From Rhizobium sp. 11515TR (GTDB lineage Bacteria; Pseudomonadota; Alphaproteobacteria; Rhizobiales; Rhizobiaceae): a DNA stretch of 64,000 nucleotides. Position 1 is the stretch's first letter. Each line of letters starts with the position of its first letter. Positions 41,988 to 50,764 of this stretch are shown here, piece after piece. The position numbers were made by a program, and so were the translations under genes. The notes under the pieces are model-generated. The model searched no databases. It was given only the letters and a program-made list of their open reading frames with translations, and was not told where the DNA came from. The stretch lies in assembly GCF_002277895.1 (NCBI RefSeq), contig NZ_CP023000.1, positions 1-64,000 on the forward strand, given 5' to 3'.

Positions 41988-43979
41988 ATGGCCGACTACC
42001 AGCGCATGCGCGATCACATGGTCGAGGCGCACATTAAGCGACGCGGGATACGGGACGAGTATGTTCTCAATGCGATGCGTGCCGTACCAAGAGAACGCTT
42101 CGTCGCCGAGGGCATGGCCGAGTTCGTCTATGAGGATGCGCCTCTCGCCCTGGGTGAAGGGCAGACCATTTCCCAGCCCTATATCGTGGCTTTGATGATC
42201 GAGGCGGCGGAGGTGCGCCCGGGTGATCGCGTGCTCGAGGTGGGAGCCGGCTCGGGCTACGCGGCCGCGGTAATCGGCCAGATCGCGGCGAACGTCTATG
42301 CGATCGAGCGCCATGAAGCCTTGGCGGTGCCGGCAAGACGGCGTGTGTCCGATCTCGGCTATGACAATGTGGAGATATTTGCCGGCGACGGTACGCGTGG
42401 ATTTCCTGACCAGGCGCCATTCGACGCCATTCTAGTGGCTGCGGGCGGCCCTGCCGTGCCGGAGGCGCTGAAGGAACAGCTCGCGATCGGCGGGCGACTT
42501 GTAATTCCGGTGGGTGAGGAATTCGGCCAGAGGTTGTACAAGGTCGTTCGGCGCACGGCGGCAAGCTATGAGGAAACGGATCTCGGGGCTGTGATGTTTG
42601 TGCCCCTGATCGGCGAGCAAGGTTGGTCCGGGGATGGCCGGCGCGCCGCAAGCAATCACAAGCCGGGCGCGTCTCGCAAGCAGAGCCTGCCGGAAATGAT
42701 TGCCGAAGTAGCGGAAGACCTGCCGAACTTCGATGATCCCGCTTTCGGGCACCTGTTCGACCGCTTTGGTGACCGGCGCGTGGTTTTGCTCGGGGAGGCG
42801 AGCCACGGAACCGCCGAATTCTATAGCGCCCGAGCTGCGATCACGCGCTACCTGATCGCCCATCGAGGATACACGATTGTTGCGGTCGAAGCGGATTGGC
42901 CGGACGCGGCGAGAGTAGATCGATATGTCAGACATCGGTCGGCCTCAGGGCGTGAGGAGCCACCATTCACACGGTTTCCGACCTGGATGTGGCGCAACAC
43001 GGAGATTCAGGCGCTGATCGAATGGATGCGTAAGCATAATGCAGCTATCGACGCTGAGGGCCGCACTGGCTTCTACGGTCTCGACATCTACAATATGTCC
43101 GGTTCGATCGGTGCAGTGCTTGATTATCTTGATACGGTCGATCCGCGAGCGGCGGCAATCGCCCGGGAACGCTACGGCTGCCTGACGCCTTGGCAGAAAA
43201 ACCCTGCGACCTATGGCCGGGCGGCGCTCAGTCGCGGTTATGCGGAATGTGAGCAGGCGGTGATCGACCAATGCCGGGATCTCTTACATAGGCGGCTGGA
43301 TTATGCCAGGCACGACGGCGACGCTTTCCTCGACGCTGCCCAGAATGCCCGGCTGATCGCCTCCGCGGAGCGCTACTACCGCATCATGTATTATGGCGGA
43401 GCGGAAAGCTGGAATCTGCGAGACACCCATATGTTCGAAACGCTGCAACGCCTGCTTGACGCCAAGGGACCGGATGCCAAGGCGATCGTCTGGGCGCATA
43501 ACAGTCATATCGGTGACGCACGCTTTACCGATATGGGTGCAACGCGTGATGAGCTTAATATCGGCCAGCTTTGCCGAGAGGCTTTCGGAGGCGAGGCGGC
43601 TCTCATCGGTTTCGGCACCCATACTGGCACAGTGGCCGCCGCGCATGACTGGGATGGAGACATGGAAGTCATGCGTGTGAATCCCTCCCGACCCGACAGC
43701 TACGAGCGGATGTGTCATGATGCGGGAGGGGACAGCTTCCTGCTCGACCTGTCGCCTGGCAAGCACGAGTCACTCCGGCGCCGCCTTTCCGAGCCACGAC
43801 TGGAGCGCTTCATCGGCGTCATCTATCGGCCCGACACCGAACTGTGGAGCCATTATAGCCAGGCGATCCTTCCTGAGCAGTTCGATGCCTATGTCTGGTT
43901 CGATGAAACCCAGGCAGTGGAGCCGCTTGGGATCGAGCACCATCGCGGCATGCCGGAAACCTATCCCTTCGGTGAATAG
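41988..43979 (+). CDS. Fusion of protein-L-isoaspartate methyltransferase and erythromycin-esterase-like hydrolase
   Basis: A protein of 663 residues with two complete domains. Residues 1-215 are a protein-L-isoaspartate O-methyltransferase: IRDEYVLNAMRAVPRERFV, GEGQTISQPYIVALM and VLEVGAGSGYAAAVIG (SAM site). Such enzymes repair isomerised Asp in aged proteins. After a polar linker (about 216-235), residues 240-660 match the erythromycin-esterase family: VVLLGEASHGTAEFYSARA, VAVEADWPDAARVDRYV, IVWAHNSHIGDARFTDMG with catalytic Glu and His. There is no frameshift or stop at the junction. AAGGAGG precedes ATG 41988. It probably acts on damaged proteins or metabolites; the esterase substrate is unknown. 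Confidence 0.9.
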   Translation: MADYQRMRDHMVEAHIKRRGIRDEYVLNAMRAVPRERFVAEGMAEFVYEDAPLALGEGQTISQPYIVALMIEAAEVRPGDRVLEVGAGSGYAAAVIGQIAANVYAIERHEALAVPARRRVSDLGYDNVEIFAGDGTRGFPDQAPFDAILVAAGGPAVPEALKEQLAIGGRLVIPVGEEFGQRLYKVVRRTAASYEETDLGAVMFVPLIGEQGWSGDGRRAASNHKPGASRKQSLPEMIAEVAEDLPNFDDPAFGHLFDRFGDRRVVLLGEASHGTAEFYSARAAITRYLIAHRGYTIVAVEADWPDAARVDRYVRHRSASGREEPPFTRFPTWMWRNTEIQALIEWMRKHNAAIDAEGRTGFYGLDIYNMSGSIGAVLDYLDTVDPRAAAIARERYGCLTPWQKNPATYGRAALSRGYAECEQAVIDQCRDLLHRRLDYARHDGDAFLDAAQNARLIASAERYYRIMYYGGAESWNLRDTHMFETLQRLLDAKGPDAKAIVWAHNSHIGDARFTDMGATRDELNIGQLCREAFGGEAALIGFGTHTGTVAAAHDWDGDMEVMRVNPSRPDSYERMCHDAGGDSFLLDLSPGKHESLRRRLSEPRLERFIGVIYRPDTELWSHYSQAILPEQFDAYVWFDETQAVEPLGIEHHRGMPETYPFGE

Positions 43980-44100
43980 GCGATGCTTCGCGACATTGAT
44001 CGTGTCCTAGCCAAGCTCGCCGTGAGCTTCACCTCTTGCAGGGAAAAATGCGCTTTCTAAATTTCTCGGACATCAGCATGCGAGATTAAAGGAGGAAGCA

Positions 44101-44397
44101 ATGACAAGCCACGTGTTTGACCGCCCTCTTTTCGTGAGAAGGAAGCACTTCATTCAGGAAATATGCTGCCTCGACGACATTGTCGATTTCCTTGAGGAAT
44201 GGCCGGAGGAGAAACGCGGCGCCGCGCATGTCGTCATGCTGCGGGCCTGCAGAGATGCGGTAGTCGGTCAGTTTCCATTGAGTGCCGTGAGGAAGAATTT
44301 CGAGCGGTTCCTAAAGAAGAACGATATGTTGGCATCGATCGAGGAGTTTCCATTTCGTCAGCAGAGCGCCGGCGATCACAACATCGGTGACGTTTGA
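44101..44397 (+). CDS. DUF982 protein
   Basis: A protein of 98 residues. The pattern IQEICCLDDIVDFLEEWPEE, then a conserved Ala-Cys-Ala-type helix (MLRACRDAVVGQFPLSAVR) and a Phe near FERFLKKNDML fits DUF982, a small family abundant in Rhizobium with no known function. AAAGGAGGAAG precedes ATG 44101. It follows the fusion gene by 121 nt without a recognisable EcfG motif, so it may be read through from upstream. Confidence 0.78.
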   Translation: MTSHVFDRPLFVRRKHFIQEICCLDDIVDFLEEWPEEKRGAAHVVMLRACRDAVVGQFPLSAVRKNFERFLKKNDMLASIEEFPFRQQSAGDHNIGDV

Positions 44398-44473
44398 CGC
44401 TTTCGCACATCGTCGGCGAGATCCCGAATGCTTACCCGCCTGCATCCCGGCTTGTCTTGAGGGTCCCTCATGC

Positions 44474-44498
44474 GGAACTTCAACGGCCGCTGAGTGTT
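44474..44498 (+). promoter_or_regulatory. EcfG-type promoter abutting the epoxide hydrolase start
   Basis: GGAAC 44474-44478, 16 nt, TGTT 44495-44498. The -10 element ends only 8 nt before ATG 44507, so the transcript would be leaderless or nearly so. Confidence 0.75.
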
Positions 44499-44506
44499 TC
44501 CTGTAG

Positions 44507-45706
44507 ATGTCGGACAAAGACTTTCATATACGCTGGGATGCCTCCGCGCTCGCGTTGTTGCGGTCGCGCATTCGCGGCTTTGAATGGCCGTACAACGCTG
44601 CGGACAGCGGGTGGCGTTACGGCTGTGATCCCGATTTTCTGCGCCGTTTTTGCATTCATTGGGCAGACAGCTATGATATCGAAGCCGGCGAGGGCACACT
44701 CAACCGCTATCCGCAGCTGCTCGCCGAAGTCGCGCCGGGGATGCGGCTGCACGTCGTTCATGTATGCGGCGAGGCGCAGGGGCGGCGTCCGCTCCTGCTG
44801 ATCCATGGCTGGCCGGGTTCGGTCTACCAGTTCTGGCCGCTCATCGACGCACTGGCTTTTCCGTCACGCTTCGGCGGCGCGCCGATGGATGCATTCGACG
44901 TCGTCATCCCTTCGCTGCCCGGCTACGGCTATTCGGATAAGCCGGCCGCGCCAGTCGGCCCGCGTGCCACCGCCGGGTGGCTTGCGCGCTTGATGCGCGA
45001 CGCGCTTGGCTATCAAGATTATCTGGTGGCGGGGACCGACTGGGGTGTCGTCATCGCCGCCTGGCTCGCTCTGGATCACCGTAAAGACGTACGCGGCATC
45101 CACATCGACTATCCCGGCGCACAACCCGCGGCGGCGCCGACGACCGACGCGGAACGCGCCTATCTTGAGGCATTCGAAGCGGCCGAAAACCGGCTCGGTG
45201 CATACAGCCGCCTCCACGCGACGCGGCCGCAGTCGCTCGCCTTTCTGGCGGCGGGTAATCCCGTCGCGCAGGCGGCCTGGATTCTCGAGCGCTTCCATGA
45301 CTGGGCGGATCTGCGTGGACGTGCGATCGACGAGGTCTTCAGCCTCGATACCCTCATCACTAACCTCATGCTGACCGTCATGACCGATAGCTTCGGATCG
45401 GCGACCTGGATGTATGCCGGTGCAGAATCAGAGGGTACACGACGCCTGCCGGAAGGATGTCGGGTCCCCGTTCCGGCAGGGTTCGCGAGCTTCCCCGATC
45501 CGCGTCATCCGCGGCCGCCGCGGAGCTGGGTCGAAAAGGGTTACGACGTCGTTCATTGGCGAGAACACGATCGCGGCGGGCATTTCGCCAGCATGGAGGT
45601 GCCGGATCTCGTCATCGCCGATCTCCGGGATTGGGCGGCGTCTTTGGCCAATATCCACCGGAAGGTCGACGGTATCGTCGACCCTGAGAACAAGGCGATT
45701 GACTGA
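44507..45706 (+). CDS. Epoxide hydrolase with EHN N-terminal domain
   Basis: A protein of 399 residues. The N-terminal EHN region (about 5-110) has FEWPYNAADSGWRYGCDPDF and the linker YPQLLAEVAPGMRLHVVH. The alpha/beta hydrolase core has LLIHGWPGSVYQFWPL (oxyanion hole), LVAGTDWGVVIAAWLA (Asp nucleophile) and DRGGHFASMEVPD (catalytic His), typical of microsomal-type epoxide hydrolases. No signal peptide is seen. ATG 44507 has no ribosome site because the -10 element is so close; a leaderless start is proposed. It is likely involved in removing reactive epoxides formed under stress. Confidence 0.9.
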   Translation: MSDKDFHIRWDASALALLRSRIRGFEWPYNAADSGWRYGCDPDFLRRFCIHWADSYDIEAGEGTLNRYPQLLAEVAPGMRLHVVHVCGEAQGRRPLLLIHGWPGSVYQFWPLIDALAFPSRFGGAPMDAFDVVIPSLPGYGYSDKPAAPVGPRATAGWLARLMRDALGYQDYLVAGTDWGVVIAAWLALDHRKDVRGIHIDYPGAQPAAAPTTDAERAYLEAFEAAENRLGAYSRLHATRPQSLAFLAAGNPVAQAAWILERFHDWADLRGRAIDEVFSLDTLITNLMLTVMTDSFGSATWMYAGAESEGTRRLPEGCRVPVPAGFASFPDPRHPRPPRSWVEKGYDVVHWREHDRGGHFASMEVPDLVIADLRDWAASLANIHRKVDGIVDPENKAID

Positions 45707-45734
45707 GCGAGACAATCTCGTGGCGAAGTCGCCG

Positions 45735-45759
45735 GGAACCCTGTGGCGAATTCATGGTT
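45735..45759 (+). promoter_or_regulatory. EcfG-type promoter for the paoABC operon
   Basis: GGAAC 45735-45739, 16 nt, GGTT 45756-45759. The predicted start near 45767 leaves a leader of about 63 nt to ATG 45830. Confidence 0.75.
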
Positions 45760-45829
45760 AGACGTGCTCACGGCGGTCTTTCGGACCGTGTGGTCCTCCT
45801 GCTGAAATCGCCATCGGAAAGGGTATCGG

Positions 45830-46447
45830 ATGTCTAATCCAGAAGAAGCCTCAGCCTCGGGGGTTACGAGGCGCACACTCTTGGCGGGGACAATCACGTC
45901 TGCAACGGCCATTTCAGTCGGTGCTGCCTCGAAAGAGGAAAAAGCGCGGCTCGCGGCAGCATCGACGCAATCCACGGTCCCGGTAAAGATGAAGATCAAC
46001 GGCCAACCCTATCAGTTCAGCGTTGACCCGCGCACGTCGCTTCTGGATCTCCTTCGTGACCATGGGGGCCTGACGGGTACAAAGAAGGGCTGCGACCACG
46101 GGCAATGTGGAGCGTGCACGGTGCTCACCGATGGAAAGCGGACGTTGTCCTGCATGAGTTTCGCGGCGATGAATGACGGGCGCAAGATCACCACGATCGA
46201 AGGTCTTTCGTCGGCCGATGGACATCTGCATCCGATGCAGCAGGCGTTTATCGACCACGATGCCTTCCAATGCGGTTACTGCACGCCTGGTCAGATCCTA
46301 TCTGCAGTTGCCTGCGTGCACGAGGGACATGCCAGCAATGACGCCGACATTCGCGAATATATGAGCGGCAATATCTGTCGATGCGCCGCTTACCCCAACA
46401 TCCTCGCTGCCGTGAAACAGGCCCGCGACGAGATGGAGAAGCTCTGA
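45830..46447 (+). CDS. paoA: Aldehyde oxidoreductase 2Fe-2S subunit PaoA (xanthine dehydrogenase family)
   Basis: A protein of 205 residues. A twin-arginine signal (TRRTLLAGTITSATA, about 13-27) exports the folded complex to the periplasm. Two [2Fe-2S] clusters follow: the plant-type GCDHGQCGACTVL plus LSCMSF, and the helical CGYCTPGQ plus GNICRCAAYPN. This subunit passes electrons from the molybdenum site to FAD. GAAAGGG precedes ATG 45830. Its stop shares one base with the start of paoB. Confidence 0.93.
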   Translation: MSNPEEASASGVTRRTLLAGTITSATAISVGAASKEEKARLAAASTQSTVPVKMKINGQPYQFSVDPRTSLLDLLRDHGGLTGTKKGCDHGQCGACTVLTDGKRTLSCMSFAAMNDGRKITTIEGLSSADGHLHPMQQAFIDHDAFQCGYCTPGQILSAVACVHEGHASNDADIREYMSGNICRCAAYPNILAAVKQARDEMEKL

Positions 46448-47463
46448 TGCTACCTTTCAGCTATCAAAGTGTTCGTGATGTCGGCAGCGCCATCGCAGAG
46501 GCGGGCGAAGCAAAGGAAACTCCTCCAAACGCTGCACCGTCACAGTTCATCGCCGGCGGCACGAACATGTCCGATTACATGCGGCTAGGTGTCAATCGAC
46601 CGTCGCATCTGGTGGATATCAACTGCATCGAGGATCGATCATTGAAGACGATCGAGATCGGTGATCCCGACATTCATGTCGGGGCTCTGGTCCGCATGAG
46701 CGAGGTCGAGGACCATCCGGAAATCAACCGAAGGTGCCCGATGCTTGCCGAAAGCCTGAAGCTCGCGGCGAGCCGGCAGATCCGCAACATGGCAAGCCTT
46801 GGCGGCAATGTGCTGCAGCGGACCCGCTGCGAATATTTCCGCGAGATTTCATGGCCTTGCAACAAGCGCAATCCCGGCTCCGGCTGCGCGGCCATCGAAG
46901 GGTTCAACCGCCAGCATGCGGTGCTCGGAACCAGCGACTCCTGTATAGCCACCTATCACGGAGACTTTGCCCAGGCGCTGATTGCTCTCGATGCCTCCGT
47001 CGACATATCAGGGCAATCCGGCAAACGGCGTATCCGCTTTGCAGAACTGCATCGCCAGCCGGACGATCGGCCGGATGTCGAAACGACACTGCGGCCGGGC
47101 GAGATCGTTACCGCGATCGTCATGAATGTCCCGGCCTGGGTCGCTCGATCCCGATACCTCAAGATACGCGACCGCCAGTCCTATGCTTTCGCCCTGGCTT
47201 CCACGGCCGTCGCAATCGACCTCGATGGCGACATCGTTCGCGATGCGCGCATCGGTCTTGGCGGCCTGGCGACGGTCCCATGGCGCGCCACGGCGGCCGA
47301 GGAGGTGCTCCGGAACAAGCCGCTCACGGAGGAGAACGCCGCAATGGCGGCGCGGGCTGCTTTTGTGGACGCGCGTCCACGCCAGCATAACGCCTTCAAG
47401 ATCGAACTTGGAAAACAGACATTGGTGCGGGCCTTGCTTGAAGCCCGCGAGATGAGGATATGA
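46447..47463 (+). CDS. paoB: Aldehyde oxidoreductase FAD subunit PaoB
   Basis: A protein of 338 residues. PSQFIAGGTNMSDYMRLGVN near the N-terminus is the FAD-binding GG-T-N motif, and RQIRNMASLGGNVLQRTRC is the second FAD block. TRCEYFRE followed by WPCNKRNPGSGCAAIEG supplies the Cys residues that, in E. coli PaoB, hold an additional [4Fe-4S] cluster. It transfers electrons to an acceptor in the periplasm. ATG 46447 overlaps the previous stop by one base and the next start overlaps its stop by 4 nt. Confidence 0.92.
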   Translation: MLPFSYQSVRDVGSAIAEAGEAKETPPNAAPSQFIAGGTNMSDYMRLGVNRPSHLVDINCIEDRSLKTIEIGDPDIHVGALVRMSEVEDHPEINRRCPMLAESLKLAASRQIRNMASLGGNVLQRTRCEYFREISWPCNKRNPGSGCAAIEGFNRQHAVLGTSDSCIATYHGDFAQALIALDASVDISGQSGKRRIRFAELHRQPDDRPDVETTLRPGEIVTAIVMNVPAWVARSRYLKIRDRQSYAFALASTAVAIDLDGDIVRDARIGLGGLATVPWRATAAEEVLRNKPLTEENAAMAARAAFVDARPRQHNAFKIELGKQTLVRALLEAREMRI

Positions 47464-49745
47464 CTATGAACGAGGCCGCACCTCCTGCGAAGGAAAATAT
47501 GGGCGAGCCCCTGCCGCGGATCGACGCTCGCTTGAAGGTCACTGGAAAGGCATCCTACCCCGCTGATATTCCGGTCAATAATCTCGCTCATGCGATGTTG
47601 GTGACAAGTACTGTCGCGCGCGGCCATTTGACGGCGCTGCATCTGGCCAGGGCTCGGGCCGTGCCAGGTGTAATTGACATCATTACCCATGAGACCATCC
47701 AAGGTGAGCTGGAAGCTCCCGAATTCGGGGCGTCGGGATCGACATCCATCGGACCTCTCCACGATACGAAGATCTGGTATGACGGCCAGATCATTGCGCT
47801 GGTTGTGGCCGAAACCATCGAGGCTGCCCGCGAAGGCGCCATGCGCATCACCGCAGACTACGAGGCGGAGAAGCCGAGCACGAGCTTCGAGTCGGAGGGC
47901 ACGGAAACCGTGGCTGCGGCAGAGGTGAGCAAACAGTTCAAGGAAGACGTCAAGGCGGGCGATTTCAACGCCGCTTTCGCTGGCGCTGACCTCAAGATCG
48001 ACGCCGAATACGAGATGCCGACGCAGCATCACAATCCGATCGAACTGTTCTCCACGACTGCTTATTGGCGAGGGGATGAACTCGTCGTTCATGAACCGAG
48101 CCAGAATGTCTACGGCTGGAAAGTCGAGATCGCGCGGCAGCTGAAGATCAAACCTGATCAAGTAAGGGTGGTCAGTCCCTATATCGGGGGTGCCTTCGGA
48201 TCGAAGGGGCCGATCACGCCGCGAACGGCTATCGTCGCGTTTGCCGCACGCAGGCTTGGCAGGCCGGTGCGGTGTGTCGTGACCCGGCCGCAAGCGTTCA
48301 CCACACAGACCTATCGTGCCGAAACGCGCCACCATATCCAGATCGGTGCGACGCGGGACGGCAAGATTGCCGCTCTCAGGCATGAGGGCTGGGAGGTGAC
48401 GTCTCGTCCGGATCCTTATGTGGTCGGCGGAACGAAGACGACCGGCCTCATGTATGATTACGGATCGGTACTGACCAAGGTTTTTCTGGTCAAGGCGGAC
48501 AGGCCGACGCCGAGCTATATGCGTTCCCCGCCGGAAACCCCCTATGTCTATGCACTGGAAAGCGCGATGGACGAGATGGCGGTTGCTCTTAACATGGATC
48601 CGGTAGAGTTCAGGCGTGTCAACGATGCCGTAAGGGAGCCGATCGAAGGCCGGCCCTTCTCCAGCCGCTCGCTGATGGAATGCTACGATGAGGCGGCCCG
48701 CGAATTTGGCTGGTCGAAGCGCAATCTGGATGTAGGCAGTATGCGGGATGGTGACTGGCTGGTCGGCATGGGCTGCGCGACGGCGATCTATCCGACCAAT
48801 ATCGCGCCTTGCGCAGTCCGCGTCACCCTGACCGACGATGGGCGGGCACGGGTCCAGACCGCCTCCCATGAAATCGGCACCGGGGTGCGCACGATTGCCG
48901 CCCAGCTTGCGGCGGAACAATTGGGGCTCGACGTAAGCGCCGTCGAGGTCGAGATGGGCGATACGCGGCTTCCGCCGGCGCCCGTTGCCGGCGGCTCCAA
49001 TACGACGGCTAGCGTCTCTTCGGCGATCATCAAAGCTTGCGGAGAAATCCGCGAAAAGCTCGCCCATGCGGCGGTGACATCAAATGACGGGCCACTCGCC
49101 GGCCGCGATCCGAACTCGATCATGCTGCGAGAGGGTAAGCTCGTCATCGCCGAGAGCTCGCAGGACCTCAAGGACGCTTTCAAGCAGTTGGGAGCCGGCG
49201 TCATCGAGCAATATAGCGAATTTCGTCCTGACGCTGCTTCCGCGGGAGCCGTTTCCAACCTTTACAAGGGCAAGCTGGAAATGGTGAGCGGCGATCAGGG
49301 CAAGAAGGTGAAATATGCCTTCGGTGCTGAATTCGTCGAGGTCCGCGTTCACCCGAGAACCCGGGAAATCCGCGTCCCTCGGATCGTCGGCGCCTTTGGC
49401 GCTGGCCGCATCATGAATACCCGGACGGCTCGCAGCCAGCTGATGGGCGGGATGATCTGGGGAATTTCGTCGGCCCTTCACGAAACGACTGAATTCGACC
49501 GGCGCGATGCCCGCGTCGTCAATCGGGATCTGCAAGACTACCTCGTGCCGGTGAATGCAGACATCCAGGACGTAAAAGTCATCCTTGTGTCGGAGACCGA
49601 TCGGGACGTCAACCCGGCGGGCGTCAAGGGGCTTGGCGAACTCGGCAACGTCGGAACGGCGGCCGCGATCGCCAGTGCGGTCTACCATGCCACCGGCAAG
49701 CGTATCCGCAAACTTCCGATCCGCATTGATAACCTGATTGGCTAA
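47460..49745 (+). CDS. paoC: Aldehyde oxidoreductase molybdenum subunit PaoC
   Basis: A protein of 761 residues. LPRIDARLKVTGKASYPADI is the family's start, GGAFGSKGPITPRTAIVAF a molybdopterin-cytosine-dinucleotide binding segment, and PVAGGSNTTASVSSAI a late cofactor loop. VKGLGELGNVG near the end has the catalytic Glu. PaoABC oxidises a wide range of aromatic and aliphatic aldehydes in the periplasm. An accessory PaoD/XdhC-type maturation gene is not next to it and must be elsewhere. With the EcfG-type promoter at 45735, this makes aldehyde detoxification part of the stress response. Confidence 0.93.
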   Translation: MTMNEAAPPAKENMGEPLPRIDARLKVTGKASYPADIPVNNLAHAMLVTSTVARGHLTALHLARARAVPGVIDIITHETIQGELEAPEFGASGSTSIGPLHDTKIWYDGQIIALVVAETIEAAREGAMRITADYEAEKPSTSFESEGTETVAAAEVSKQFKEDVKAGDFNAAFAGADLKIDAEYEMPTQHHNPIELFSTTAYWRGDELVVHEPSQNVYGWKVEIARQLKIKPDQVRVVSPYIGGAFGSKGPITPRTAIVAFAARRLGRPVRCVVTRPQAFTTQTYRAETRHHIQIGATRDGKIAALRHEGWEVTSRPDPYVVGGTKTTGLMYDYGSVLTKVFLVKADRPTPSYMRSPPETPYVYALESAMDEMAVALNMDPVEFRRVNDAVREPIEGRPFSSRSLMECYDEAAREFGWSKRNLDVGSMRDGDWLVGMGCATAIYPTNIAPCAVRVTLTDDGRARVQTASHEIGTGVRTIAAQLAAEQLGLDVSAVEVEMGDTRLPPAPVAGGSNTTASVSSAIIKACGEIREKLAHAAVTSNDGPLAGRDPNSIMLREGKLVIAESSQDLKDAFKQLGAGVIEQYSEFRPDAASAGAVSNLYKGKLEMVSGDQGKKVKYAFGAEFVEVRVHPRTREIRVPRIVGAFGAGRIMNTRTARSQLMGGMIWGISSALHETTEFDRRDARVVNRDLQDYLVPVNADIQDVKVILVSETDRDVNPAGVKGLGELGNVGTAAAIASAVYHATGKRIRKLPIRIDNLIG

Positions 49746-49755
49746 TGTCAACGAA

Positions 49756-49771
49756 GGCGCTTTGTCGCGCC
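49756..49771. terminator. Possible bidirectional terminator hairpin
   Basis: GGCGC-TTTGTC-GCGCC forms a 5-bp stem between the convergent paoC and DUF2267 genes. A T-rich stretch (TATTTGTTTCT) follows on the plus strand after about 7 nt. The stem is short, so this is tentative. Confidence 0.35.
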
Positions 49772-49786
49772 AAGACGTATTTGTTT

Positions 49787-50227
49787 CTATTGGCGGGTAC
49801 CCGGATCGGGCCACAGTTCCCTTATGCCGGCAGGCAGCTCCTGCCGGGCTTTTTCCGCCTCGCCCGGATCCAGATAATGGTTCAGGGCTCGGAAAACCGT
49901 TCGAGTCGCCTCTTTCACGTCGACGGGACGTGATGCCGATAATTCTTTTCCTATCTGGTCCAGAAAAGCGGTTTGTGACCTTCCCGATGACGTGAGTCTC
50001 GTCGGAACGAACTGGTCGTAAAACGTGCCTGGCACAAGCAGAGGCAATTGAGCGGCCAGATGGGCGGCGGATTCGACGGATAGTCGATCTCGCGTCGCCC
50101 GAAGAACCGCGCCGAGAGCATGCCATGCCAATTGCCTGTCCGGCCCGAGAACATTCATAATGTCTGAAAGCCATATGTTCGTGGTCTGTAGGGTTCTGTC
50201 AAAGGTGGAAAGACCCGTGGTCGTCAT
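49787..50227 (-). CDS. DUF2267 protein
   Basis: A protein of 146 residues. TNIWLSDIMNVLGPDRQLAW and ALGAVLRATRDRLSVESAAH, then LPLLVPGTFYDQF and a helical C-terminus ending in LWPDP, follow the DUF2267 pattern seen in many stress-associated small proteins. It is all-helical, soluble, and of unknown function. An upstream ATG (50266) is in frame, but GAGGAGG lies 6 nt before ATG 50227. The nearest promoter motif on its strand is 350 nt upstream (50576-50600). Confidence 0.82.
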   Translation of the reverse strand: MTTTGLSTFDRTLQTTNIWLSDIMNVLGPDRQLAWHALGAVLRATRDRLSVESAAHLAAQLPLLVPGTFYDQFVPTRLTSSGRSQTAFLDQIGKELSASRPVDVKEATRTVFRALNHYLDPGEAEKARQELPAGIRELWPDPGTRQ

Positions 50228-50575
50228 GACGGCCTCCTCTTTCGATTCGCCGCGGCACTGCCGCAAATATGGTTTCGTGTCGCTAAAAGCCTGCCGCCGC
50301 TTGGAGTCCGGGACGGAGCATATCCTGTTCTGAGCAAGTCGCGCTTCCGAGCGTTCTCGAATGTCAGTGCGCTAAGGGTAGTGCACCCACACAGTCCGCT
50401 GCGCAACCTTCGCTGGCATTGGCGCAGTCTCGTACACTTGAGCGCAATTGTAACAATTCTCAATGCGATGCAGCGGCGTGACAGCGGACAGACCGGGAAG
50501 GCTGGGATATGATTGATTATCTCGCTGCCTCCGCCACACTCCTTTGCTGCGATTGATCCGTCGCTATCGGACCCG

Positions 50576-50600
50576 AACTCCGCTCGGATGAACAGGTTCC
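50576..50600 (-). promoter_or_regulatory. EcfG-type promoter, possibly for the DUF2267 gene
   Basis: The minus strand reads GGAAC, 16 nt, AGTT (plus-strand AACT 50576-50579, GTTCC 50596-50600). It is far from the gene, so assignment is uncertain. Confidence 0.5.
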
Positions 50601-50706
50601 CGCCCTCGCCTCCATTGAGAAACGTGTTCAAGGGAGCATTTGCACAGCTCGCCCAACAGAAACTCTGGAGCGATACCAAGATTGGGCCGATTTGTTCCAG
50701 GCGTCC

Positions 50707-50731
50707 GGAACAATGGTTTGCCCCGTCGGTT
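50707..50731 (+). promoter_or_regulatory. EcfG-type promoter for the CBS-domain gene
   Basis: GGAAC 50707-50711, 16 nt, GGTT 50728-50731. The predicted start near 50739 is about 26 nt before ATG 50765. Confidence 0.75.
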
Positions 50732-50764
50732 CGAATGCCGCGACTATCAAAGGAGGGTCCTATC

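Larger units (their letters stand above)
50228..50764. other. 537-nt divergent intergenic region
   Basis: No gene is supported here. It holds EcfG-type motifs at 50576-50600 (minus) and 50707-50731 (plus). The first would give the DUF2267 gene a leader of about 340 nt, in which I see only short weak frames. Confidence 0.4.

Noticed and set aside
47181-49067. Long minus-strand frame opposite paoB and paoC
   Set aside because: A mirror of high-G+C codon bias; the plus strand encodes unmistakable PaoB/PaoC motifs.
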